NCBI GenBank assembly: GCA_030408505.1
Contig: JAUHQI010000004.1
Span: 434,001 to 498,000, forward strand
Length of the DNA: 64,000 nt
Reading direction: 5' to 3'
Source of the DNA: Candidatus Sacchlamyda saccharinae
Lineage (GTDB): Bacteria > Chlamydiota > Chlamydiia > Chlamydiales > Rhabdochlamydiaceae
Below the pieces are notes generated by a model that did no database searches, was not told the DNA's origin, and was given only the letters and a program-made list of their open reading frames with translations. Of this stretch, positions 57,091-64,000 are shown one piece after another. The translations under genes and the position numbers were made by a program. Each line of letters opens with the position of its first letter. The stretch's first letter is position 1.

Positions 57091-58036
57091 AAGGGAGATA
57101 GCCCATGCCGGAAGGATTTCCATAGGTTTCCAATGCAAACTGGTTGTCCTCATATAGGAGTAGGGCATACCCATCTCCAATATCAGGAAGATTTACATTT
57201 TTTGTGGCTCTATCTAGTTTAGGTGGGGCTTTTAATAGCTTTAAAGCGCAGCTGGTATCAGCGCTTAAGGTTTGTTTTCCTTTCATTTCAGCCAGGTGTG
57301 AGAGACTCCTCTCGACTTCCTTTTTCTGAGGTCCTAGATCCTCCCATACTTTGGGAGAGGGAACCCCCATGTGCCCACTGATCCAAATATCGGGGGAAAA
57401 ATGGCCGATTAAATGGGCTAGGAGATGTTCCTTTTCCGGACTGACATGAGATACAAAAATAGTGGGATGACGTCCTTTGTCTATGTTTTTATAGAGCCTT
57501 CCATACTGATGAAAAGTGGACTGCATCTTTCCTCCCTCCCCCTGAAGGGTGGATGCTAACACTTTCTCATTGAGGAGGAAATTCCCCCCTATACCGTACA
57601 ACTGGATCGAGCCCCCCCCTTCATCTTCTAAGGTAAAGGGTCCTAGCTCATCTAGAATGGAAAGGTTTTTCACCTTCTTATCCTTCCGAAGGGATTCTAC
57701 CACAACGCGATCATCATGGTTTCCCCATACAGCGAAAACCGGGGCCTGAAATTCTTTGCTTCCTGACAGATAGTCTGTAAAATCCCCAAGGAGCTTATTT
57801 GTTTCAACTAGATAGACATAGTCGTCTCTTGTCATCTGGTCTTTCAGCTGATTCCTAAACGGAGAGTGGACAATACGAAGCTTTAACTCTCGAGTACTCA
57901 TTCGCTGAATACTCTCAGAATCGTAAAACCCAAAATCCCCTGCGTGGATAACAAGGCTTGCACCTGTGCTTTCAATCAATCGATTGATGGAATCTAGGTC
58001 TCCATGCGTATCACTAACCAATAGAATTTTAAGCAT
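57059..58036 (-). CDS. Metallophosphoesterase
   Basis: The 325-residue product has the calcineurin-like motifs in order: SDTHGDLDS, HAGDFGFYD, WGNHDDRVV, FVSHVSPEKEH and WISGHMG. It should be a two-metal phosphatase or phosphodiesterase acting on protein, nucleotide or RNA ends. The ATG overlaps the stop of the upstream repeat gene as TAATG. The C-terminal 90 residues (KKEVERSLSHLAEMKGKQTL onward) are not part of the core fold and may bind a partner. Confidence 0.9.
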   Translation of the reverse strand: MLKILLVSDTHGDLDSINRLIESTGASLVIHAGDFGFYDSESIQRMSTRELKLRIVHSPFRNQLKDQMTRDDYVYLVETNKLLGDFTDYLSGSKEFQAPVFAVWGNHDDRVVVESLRKDKKVKNLSILDELGPFTLEDEGGGSIQLYGIGGNFLLNEKVLASTLQGEGGKMQSTFHQYGRLYKNIDKGRHPTIFVSHVSPEKEHLLAHLIGHFSPDIWISGHMGVPSPKVWEDLGPQKKEVERSLSHLAEMKGKQTLSADTSCALKLLKAPPKLDRATKNVNLPDIGDGYALLLYEDNQFALETYGNPSGMGYLPYETFEWGELV

Positions 58037-58761
58037 TACGATTGTAAAACGTTCTCTTTGAGTGCAACTTCGGAAAATTCGAGAAATCCAGCCTCGTCCA
58101 TTTTCGAGTCTGCAGTCTTTTCCACTGGCTTCATCCGGTAAATCATGTCTTGGCTAATAGCACTAAAGCTATTATCTCTCGTCCGTTTATCGGAAATCTT
58201 ATTCGCTAATTTTGTGGCTTTATCATAGTCTTCCTTCGAGGAATATTTAGACACAGCATCGTAGTATAGATTGTCTTTTTTTGATAAATCGTAATAGAGC
58301 TCTGACAGTTTTAGGCCTTGCTCAAAATCTTCCTGATGTATGAGTGATTTGGCCACACTATCTATGCATTGATCTGCCACACTCCGATCAGAGATCTTTT
58401 CTAAATCTTTCAGTAAGCATTCAACTATCATGACATTAAATTTTTTCTTGCTATCTTCATCCTTCAAGGCAATAGAAATTTCAATAAGCCCGTAGTACTT
58501 ATCTGGGAATTTAGGGATCAAAAGGACTGCTTCAAGAGTTCTTTGCAGATCACCCCTATCTAGAAAGGAATAGGCGACTCTGTTTAGGGAGGTAGCTAAC
58601 TCCTCTTCTTCAGGGACCGAGAGTGCGATTTCAAGCGCTCTATCAAACTCTTCTGTGCACTTTGCTACCTGCTCCGCAATACTCATAAGAACGTAAGACT
58701 TCTCTCTTTTGTCTACTACTAGATTTGCCATTTCTAAAGATTCATCTACACAACTATCCAT
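58036..58761 (-). CDS. Helical-repeat protein, family member without signal peptide
   Basis: The 241-residue product is very like member 1 (47505) from its first repeat on: DESLEMANLVVDKREKSYVL, ALEIALSVPEEEELATSLNR, TLEAVLLIPKFPDKYYGLI, and the tail AGFLEFSEVALKENVLQS. No signal peptide is encoded before the first repeat, so it is either cytoplasmic or its exported start has been lost. It is translationally coupled to the phosphoesterase gene. Confidence 0.83.
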   Translation of the reverse strand: MDSCVDESLEMANLVVDKREKSYVLMSIAEQVAKCTEEFDRALEIALSVPEEEELATSLNRVAYSFLDRGDLQRTLEAVLLIPKFPDKYYGLIEISIALKDEDSKKKFNVMIVECLLKDLEKISDRSVADQCIDSVAKSLIHQEDFEQGLKLSELYYDLSKKDNLYYDAVSKYSSKEDYDKATKLANKISDKRTRDNSFSAISQDMIYRMKPVEKTADSKMDEAGFLEFSEVALKENVLQS

Positions 58762-58778
58762 TATTAAAACTCCTTTTT

Positions 58779-59597
58779 TTAATTTAAATCTCGTTTAAAA
58801 GCCAATTCACTAAATTGAGTGAATTCGAGTTCCTCATTTTCCATTATTGAACTCATTTCTTCTTCCTTTAGCTGGAGAATATACTCTTCACTAATGTACT
58901 CAAAGCTGGTCTCGCGACTCTCTTTATCTTGGATTGCCATTGCCAATTCTAACGCTTTTTCAAAATCTCCGTGCGAGGCATAGTCATTAGCAACACTGCA
59001 CAACAAGTTGTTTTTTTTCGATTGATTGTAAAACATTTCTGATAATCGAAGCACTACCTTATAGTTTTTTTTAGTTAGAAACTCATGGGCAAGCAACTCA
59101 ATATAGTAATCAATTGAACTCAAATCCGAATCTTTTCTCAGATCGTTTAGAACATACTCAACTATCATGTTATCGAACTTTTCCTTTGCTTCCTCATCTT
59201 TTAATAAAGAAGAAATATCACAAAGGGTGTAATACTTTTCCCTTGAACTAGTCATCATTAGAACTGTTTCTAACGCCTTTTTTAACTGACCTTTCTCAGC
59301 TGCAATATAAGCCACATTGCTTAAGGCTAAAGAAGCCTTTTCTTTATTCGGAATTGAACGAGCAATTTCAATTGATTTGTCAAAATTTTGTGTGCATTTT
59401 GCTAAACGAATAGCAATCACCGTGAGGATTTCCGACTTTTTCTCTTTATTCTCTATCAAGTTAGCAACTTCCAAAGATTTTTCTAGGTAATTCTCCCCAC
59501 TGTTTGACTGGGGAAGTTCATTTTGCATTGCATTCGAGCCCATTAAGAATCCGCTGAATATTGCGATGAAAAACATTCCAAAAACTTTTTTTAGCAT
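58779..59597 (-). CDS. Secreted helical-repeat protein, family member 2
   Basis: The ATG at 59597 has GGAGGA just upstream. The 272-residue product has a signal peptide (MLKKVFGMFFIAIFSGFLMG, then SNAMQ), the repeat module (EKSLEVANLIENKEKKSEIL, SIEIARSIPNKEKASLALSN, ALETVLMMTSSREKYYTLC) and the tail LEFTQFSELAFKRDLN. It lies 17 bp upstream of the next family member on the same strand. Confidence 0.85.
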   Translation of the reverse strand: MLKKVFGMFFIAIFSGFLMGSNAMQNELPQSNSGENYLEKSLEVANLIENKEKKSEILTVIAIRLAKCTQNFDKSIEIARSIPNKEKASLALSNVAYIAAEKGQLKKALETVLMMTSSREKYYTLCDISSLLKDEEAKEKFDNMIVEYVLNDLRKDSDLSSIDYYIELLAHEFLTKKNYKVVLRLSEMFYNQSKKNNLLCSVANDYASHGDFEKALELAMAIQDKESRETSFEYISEEYILQLKEEEMSSIMENEELEFTQFSELAFKRDLN

Positions 59598-59645
59598 AAT
59601 TCCTCCAGATTGTACGGGGAATTTTACCAGAAACAAGAATAAAAG

Positions 59646-59772
59646 TTATCGGGGATGGATCATGCTGATCGGGTTTACGATTTTGTCGTACTCTTCTTCG
59701 CTCACATACCAGAGCTTAAGAGTAGTTTCTTTGAGAGTCGTGCCGCGCTCTGAAGCCCTATCACACCCGAAA
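59646..59772 (-). pseudogene. Fragment of the fumC 3' end
   Basis: About 38 codons (RGTTLKETTLKLWYVSEEEY, then DKIVNPISMIHPR and stop) repeat the end of fumC at 60675, with a small internal deletion. The spacer after the fragment also matches the spacer after fumC. It marks a tandem duplication that included a fumC tail plus a repeat-family gene. Confidence 0.88.
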
Positions 59773-59796
59773 GCCAGTGGAATTTCAGCACTTGAG

Positions 59797-60627
59797 CTAT
59801 GAAGACTTCCCTCTGAATGCGGCTTTCGAGAATTCCAGAAATGCAACCTCATCCTCCTTTACATCAGAAGCTTCTTGCTTTGGTTTCATCTGATAAATCA
59901 TATCCTGGTAAATGAAATCGAAGGCATTTTCTCGCAAGCCTCCATCTACAATCTTTTGAGCTATTTCTACAGCCTTTTCAAAGTCCCCCTCACAGGAATA
60001 TCTAGTCGCAGCATGCTCATATAGTTCGTCTCTCTTTGATAGATCGTAGTAGAACTTAGTCAGTTTTAGCCCCTGCTCAAAATCTTCCTGACATATGAGT
60101 CCTCTGGCGACAGCATCTATACAAATGTCTGCAACTCTCCGGTCTGAGATTTTCTCTAAATCCTTTAACAAGTATCCAAGCACCATTGAATTGAATTGTT
60201 TCTTCTTATCTACATCCTTAATGACTGTGGAAATATCAACCAGGCCAAAGTACTTGTCTTGTACATTGGGTACTATCAGTACAGTTGCAAGTGTTCTTTG
60301 TAGATCACCTTTTTCTAGTAAAGAATAGGCAATTCGCTTCAAGATGTAAACTACCTCCTCTTCATCAGAGAGGGAACAAATAACTTTGATTACTTTGTCA
60401 AAGTCTTTTGTGTTCTTTGCTACTTGCAGCGCAATTTGCACGAGAACACACGATTTTATTCGTTTATTTTCTATCAAATTCGCCATCTTTAGAGATTCTT
60501 CTGTATAATCCTCTTTTTTTTTCTCTAGAAATTGCATTTGACCTGGTTTCTTCTGCACGGCACTTGACCCCATCAACGAGAGACTCAATAACAAGAATAA
60601 AAATGGATGACTCGCTTTTTTTGGCAC
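59797..60627 (-). CDS. Secreted helical-repeat protein, family member 3
   Basis: The 276-residue product starts at GTG 60627 with AGGAGA upstream. It has a signal peptide (MPKKASHPFLFLLLSLSLMG, then SSAVQ), the repeat module (EESLKMANLIENKRIKSCVL, TLATVLIVPNVQDKYFGLV, EDFEQGLKLTKFYYDLSKRD) and the tail VAFLEFSKAAFRGKSS. Its 3' end runs up to the fumC fragment. It lies 47 bp after fumC on the same strand. Confidence 0.85.
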   Translation of the reverse strand: MPKKASHPFLFLLLSLSLMGSSAVQKKPGQMQFLEKKKEDYTEESLKMANLIENKRIKSCVLVQIALQVAKNTKDFDKVIKVICSLSDEEEVVYILKRIAYSLLEKGDLQRTLATVLIVPNVQDKYFGLVDISTVIKDVDKKKQFNSMVLGYLLKDLEKISDRRVADICIDAVARGLICQEDFEQGLKLTKFYYDLSKRDELYEHAATRYSCEGDFEKAVEIAQKIVDGGLRENAFDFIYQDMIYQMKPKQEASDVKEDEVAFLEFSKAAFRGKSS

Positions 60628-60674
60628 AATTTCTCCTGGTTTATGAGTAATTTTACCAGAAACAAGAATAAATG

Positions 60675-62054
60675 TTATCGGGGATAGATCATGTTGATTG
60701 GGTTTACGATTTTGTCGTACTCTTCTTCGCTCACATACCCGAGCTTAAGGGCAGCTTGCTTGAGAGTTGTCCCGTGCTCTGAGGCATAGTGGGCAATTTC
60801 TGAGGCTTTGTCATATCCTATTACTGGGCTCAGTGGAGTGACGAGCATCAAGGAGCGGTCTACATAAGCCGCGATCTGCTTGGTATTGGCCTCCATCCCT
60901 TCCACACAGAACTTGCGAAAGTTGTCGCTAGCGTCTGCCATGATTTGGATCGATTGCAAGATATTGTAGATCATTACTGGCTTGTAGACGTTCATTTCGA
61001 GAAGGCCACTAGCCCCAGCCATGGCAACGGCGGTATCGTTGGCTATCACTTGGATGGCGACCATTGCGAGCGCCTCGCACTGTGTGGGATTGACTTTCCC
61101 CGGCATGATCGAGGAGCCTGGCTCGTTAGCCGGAAGCTCAAGTTCGTTGATTCCTGCGCGGGGTCCGCTGGACAAGAGCCGGATGTCATTGGAGATCTTG
61201 TATAGCGAAACAGCTGTGGTCTTTAGACTTCCGCTTAATTGCACAAGAGCATCGTGCGCCCCCATCACAGCGAATTTATTCAAGGCAGGAGTAAACGGCA
61301 ATCCCGTCTGTTTGGACAGCTCGTCTGAGACTTTTTTATCAAAGCCCTTTGGGGAATTGATTCCTGTTCCTAGAGCCGTCCCCCCAATCGCAAGCTTATA
61401 AACATCTTCGAGGGACTCGCTCAAGCGCTTAGAATTTTCGTAAAGCATGACTACATACCCCGAGATCTCTTGACCCAAAGTAAGCGGCGTTGCATCTTGC
61501 ATGTGGGTTCTACCGATCTTAACAAGATCCTTCCAACCTTTCGCCTTTTGATCGAGAGACGCGATCAAACCTTCTAACTTCGGTAAAAGATTTTCCTTAA
61601 TAGTCACGGCCGCCGCGATATGCATAGCAGTTGGGAAGGTGTCGTTTGAGGACTGGGACATATTCACATCATCGTTGGGATGGACCGGCTCTTTACTTCC
61701 CAGAGGCTTTCCAGAATAGTGTGAACAAAGGTTTGCGATCACTTCATTCATGTTCATATTGAACTGGGTGCCACTTCCTGTCATCCATACATGCAATGGG
61801 AACTCGTCTTCGTGTTTCCCCGCGAGAATTTCATCACAAGCTCGAATGATCAACTCCCTCTTCTCTTTAGCCAGCTTGTCATTGGCAATGGCGGCGGCTT
61901 TTTTTAAGTGGGCATAAGCTGTGATCATCTCTCTTGGCATTAAATCGCTGCCAATAGAGAAGTACTGCAGCGATCGCTGCGTTTGCGCCCCCCACAACCG
62001 ATCCTTTGGAACGGAGATGCTACCTAGACTGTCCTTTTCCTCTCGAGAATCCAT
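60675..62054 (-). CDS. fumC: Fumarate hydratase class II
   Basis: The 459-residue product has [15 protein letters not shown]-type active-site sequence, [14 protein letters not shown], the signature [11 protein letters not shown] and the C-terminal [20 protein letters not shown]. It converts fumarate and malate in the citric acid cycle. The start is placed at 62054 because of a GAGG ribosome-binding site; the frame is open to 62171, but that section does not resemble FumC. Confidence 0.97.
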   Translation of the reverse strand: MDSREEKDSLGSISVPKDRLWGAQTQRSLQYFSIGSDLMPREMITAYAHLKKAAAIANDKLAKEKRELIIRACDEILAGKHEDEFPLHVWMTGSGTQFNMNMNEVIANLCSHYSGKPLGSKEPVHPNDDVNMSQSSNDTFPTAMHIAAAVTIKENLLPKLEGLIASLDQKAKGWKDLVKIGRTHMQDATPLTLGQEISGYVVMLYENSKRLSESLEDVYKLAIGGTALGTGINSPKGFDKKVSDELSKQTGLPFTPALNKFAVMGAHDALVQLSGSLKTTAVSLYKISNDIRLLSSGPRAGINELELPANEPGSSIMPGKVNPTQCEALAMVAIQVIANDTAVAMAGASGLLEMNVYKPVMIYNILQSIQIMADASDNFRKFCVEGMEANTKQIAAYVDRSLMLVTPLSPVIGYDKASEIAHYASEHGTTLKQAALKLGYVSEEEYDKIVNPINMIYPR

Positions 62055-62107
62055 ATTTCTACCTCTATCCACATCAAAACATTTATTCACTAAAAATTGC
62101 AATCGCA

Positions 62108-62136
62108 TTGGCACATATGACTCATTATGGTACAAT
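62108..62136 (+). promoter_or_regulatory. Promoter of the acetyltransferase gene
   Basis: TTGGCA (62108-62113) and TACAAT (62131-62136) are 17 bp apart, followed by an AAGAGG ribosome-binding site and ATG at 62163. Confidence 0.65.
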
Positions 62137-62162
62137 GTTTTCTCTTCAATTAAGAGGTTAAA

Positions 62163-62699
62163 ATGCTGCAAACAGAGCGACTGATTTTACGCTCTTGGAA
62201 AGAAGAGGATTTAAAACCTTTCGCCGCTCTCAATAGCGACCCACGAGTCATGGAGTTTCTCCTCCCCACGAGTCGCAATGAAAGCGATGCCCTCGCTCAA
62301 AGAGAACAAAAGAGGATCGAGGAGCGTGGGTGGGGCCTCTGGGCCGTTGAGGTGCCTGGTGTTGCTGATTTTATCGGCTTTATTGGCTTAAATCTCATAC
62401 TTGCAGAACATAATTCGCTCCCTCCCCACCTCACACCAGCCTACGAAGTCGGGTGGCGACTTGCCTTTGATCACTGGGGCAAGGGCTATGCCACCGAAGG
62501 AGCAAAAGCGGCTCTAAAGTATGGGTTTGAAACACTAAACCTTAAAGAGATCGTTTCGATGACAACCATGCAAAACAAGCGATCAAGAGCCGTTATGGAG
62601 CGGATTGGGATGCATCGTGATCCAAAAGACGATTTTGACCATCTTAAGATCGCCAAAGACCACCCTTTGTGCCGCCATGTTCTCTATAGGATTCGTTAG
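62163..62699 (+). CDS. GNAT acetyltransferase, RimJ/RimL type
   Basis: The 178-residue product shows the pattern [48 protein letters not shown] (acetyl-CoA site) and [10 protein letters not shown] of the RimJ/RimL-like group. It may acetylate a protein N-terminus or an amine. It overlaps no neighbour; the HIT-like gene starts 4 bp after its stop. Confidence 0.88.
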   Translation: MLQTERLILRSWKEEDLKPFAALNSDPRVMEFLLPTSRNESDALAQREQKRIEERGWGLWAVEVPGVADFIGFIGLNLILAEHNSLPPHLTPAYEVGWRLAFDHWGKGYATEGAKAALKYGFETLNLKEIVSMTTMQNKRSRAVMERIGMHRDPKDDFDHLKIAKDHPLCRHVLYRIR

Positions 62700-62703
62700 C
62701 CTT

Positions 62704-63621
62704 ATGACCACTTTTTCATTACACCTGTCGCCAGTAATCGAGTCATTTCGCGATGTCGATATCTCCGTTTCAAAGAGACCTCTGTCCTATGGAGCTTTGG
62801 ATGTAAGCTCCAGAAAAGACCACACGCTTGAGCAGTGGACAACAGCAGAGGATAAAAGCGCCTTTGCCGCAATGCAAAAAGGGGTAAGGGTTTGGGAAAA
62901 AGACGGCATAGAGCAGTACCTCATCTACGGAAAAAGCCAGTCTTCCAAATGGGAACTCGTCCCCTTCCACAAGCCATGGACGATCGTAGGACGTATCTGG
63001 AATCAATTCTTGGTCCTCATCCGTACGGTATTTGGAGGAGCTTTCCTATCCGCTTCTGCCAAGCAAATGTGGCACAACAAATACAAAACCGCCTTTCAAA
63101 GCGATTTAAAACCTCAAGAGCAGTGCAAACAGGAAATTGCCAGTGACCCTTTCTGCACAGACGAAACGATTGAAAAACAGTCGGTCTTCGAAGGGAAAAC
63201 AGTCCGGATTTTATACAACTATGCGCCAATAGGTTTCGGCGGCGAGCGGCTCCACTTCCTCATCGTCCCGAAACTGCACAAAGAGAAGTTCTCACAGCTC
63301 TCTGAAGCTGAATATATAGAGGCCTGTAGTCTCTCGCGTAAACTCCTCCAACGCCTGGAAGAGAACCGCAGCGTTGTAGAGGTCCACCACTACCACAAAA
63401 CGGGTGTAGATGCAGGCCAAACGGTCCCCCACTGGCATATGCACGTTGTTGTGATCACAAGCAAGGCCCAAGGCTTCTTTGGAAAATTAACTGTTTTGAA
63501 AAATATGTTGATCGGCTCCTCACCAATGAAGGGGGATGCCCTAAGCACCAAAGTAAAAGCTCTCCAAAGAGAGCTCGAAGGGCTCAATGGGAGTTTCTTT
63601 GCAAGGTTCTTAGCCAGCTAA
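62704..63621 (+). CDS. HIT superfamily-like protein with long N-terminal extension
   Basis: The start is placed at 62704, after the acetyltransferase stop. The 305-residue product has an N-terminal 160 residues of unknown type with a hydrophobic patch (IVGRIWNQFLVLIRTVFGGA). Its C-terminal half ends in the HIT-like VDAGQTVPHWHMHVVV triad, preceded by GGERLHFLIVPKLHKEKF. It probably hydrolyses or transfers nucleotide phosphates. It is much longer than the HIT protein at 33285. Confidence 0.8.
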   Translation: MTTFSLHLSPVIESFRDVDISVSKRPLSYGALDVSSRKDHTLEQWTTAEDKSAFAAMQKGVRVWEKDGIEQYLIYGKSQSSKWELVPFHKPWTIVGRIWNQFLVLIRTVFGGAFLSASAKQMWHNKYKTAFQSDLKPQEQCKQEIASDPFCTDETIEKQSVFEGKTVRILYNYAPIGFGGERLHFLIVPKLHKEKFSQLSEAEYIEACSLSRKLLQRLEENRSVVEVHHYHKTGVDAGQTVPHWHMHVVVITSKAQGFFGKLTVLKNMLIGSSPMKGDALSTKVKALQRELEGLNGSFFARFLAS

Positions 63622-64000
63622 ACATAATAGCAGTTAATCTCTTCGTTTTTATTGGGGCCGATCACTCGCCAATTGAGCCTAAGTCCTTGGGGATCAAAAT
63701 GTACTTGACCAAAGTAGGTATCCTCCTCGCAGAGATGGGAATCCACTGAGGCAAGGGACTGCTTGGAGGAGGGAGCTAGGTGAAAGAGGAATACGGGGTG
63801 GTCTACCCCTCTGCGCAAGTGTTCTAAGGCGATCACCCCTGCCACCCGATCGAGGGTCCAGCGTATAGCATTGCTGTATTTAGTCTCCTGCCCTTCTGTG
63901 TTTTTCCAAAGACCCGATTCTTGGAAGATGAGGCTGCTGGGCTCTTGTTTTTCTACAAGAACCTCTCCGGTCCCCCGCCTACTCCACCCATGCTTTTGCT
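63618..64000 (-). CDS. DUF6314 family protein, N-terminus outside window
   Basis: The minus-strand frame is open from the right edge to the stop at 63618 (about 126 codons). It has SSLIFQESGLWKN, IALEHLRRGVDHPVFLFHL, SHLCEEDTYFGQV and WRVIGPNKNEEINCYY, which fit the DUF6314 family of small lipocalin-like proteins. Function unknown. It overlaps the end of the HIT-like gene by 4 bp. Confidence 0.75.
   Translation of the reverse strand, partial: QKHGWSRRGTGEVLVEKQEPSSLIFQESGLWKNTEGQETKYSNAIRWTLDRVAGVIALEHLRRGVDHPVFLFHLAPSSKQSLASVDSHLCEEDTYFGQVHFDPQGLRLNWRVIGPNKNEEINCYYV

Noticed and set aside
59646-59852. 68-residue minus-strand gene
   Set aside because: Most of it is the copied fumC tail and its start lies inside the end of the repeat gene; it is a duplication scar.
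62055-62171. N-terminal extension of fumC
   Set aside because: The 39 extra residues do not resemble FumC, and a good ribosome-binding site precedes the ATG at 62054.
1-64000. CRISPR arrays, rRNA genes, replication origin
   Set aside because: No regularly spaced repeats, rRNA sequence or DnaA-box cluster were seen in the window.

Overview
The window reads as a chromosome segment of a chlamydia, most likely a non-Chlamydiaceae ('environmental') member of the Chlamydiales. The evidence is the gene order: a V-type ATPase operon (E, DUF2764, A, B, D, I, K), then transaldolase, then rpoC-rpoB-rplL-rplJ-rplA-rplK-nusG-secE-tRNA-Trp-tuf-tRNA-Thr-infA. This matches the order known in Chlamydia, and RpoC, RpoB and EF-Tu are chlamydial in sequence. 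The genus cannot be fixed from the sequence alone.

Core region, 1-38.5 kb. A partial multidomain glycosyltransferase with a signal peptide (1-3076) is joined by an ATGA overlap to the 3' end of the V-ATPase operon (3073-10503, minus strand). Four small overlapping genes for secreted or membrane proteins and tal follow on the plus strand. Then come an ABC-2 transporter operon and a three-gene group headed by a secreted TPR protein. The transcription/translation block occupies 17.4-30.2 kb. Next are a SufE-like gene that may be leaderless, a two-transmembrane Inc-like protein, a secreted HEAT-repeat protein that seems to start at a non-AUG codon, a HIT hydrolase, a MYG1-like hydrolase, a conserved protein with a LOG-like C-terminus, a DUF1207 outer-membrane protein and DNA glycosylase tag.

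Accessory region, about 38.6-60.6 kb. It begins at a tRNA(CAT), probably tRNA-Ile2. The tRNA's 3' part is repeated 239 bp downstream, as an integrase attachment scar would look. The cargo includes an AAC(6')-like acetyltransferase, a transketolase, a VOC-EVE-MarR operon ending in a truncated phosphotransferase, an IS5-like transposase remnant, a DJ-1/PfpI protein, an intact phosphotransferase and several hypotheticals. A 124-bp direct repeat, a MITE-like palindrome and several decayed genes show repeated recombination.

Two systems stand out. One is an RNA-repair locus: rtcB, hen1 and pnkp (kinase-phosphatase-ligase), with a metallophosphoesterase and an unknown protein converging on it. The other is a family of helical-repeat proteins, many with signal peptides and nearly all ending in a short 'EFSE' type tail. 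There are six intact or nearly intact members and one pseudogene, all lying around the RNA-repair genes. Two of the repeat genes are followed, through a TAATG overlap, by a metallophosphoesterase gene, intact in one case and decayed in the other, so repeat protein plus phosphoesterase looks like a duplicated two-gene module.

The right end (60.7-64 kb) returns to housekeeping genes: fumC, an acetyltransferase, a HIT-like protein and a partial DUF6314 protein.
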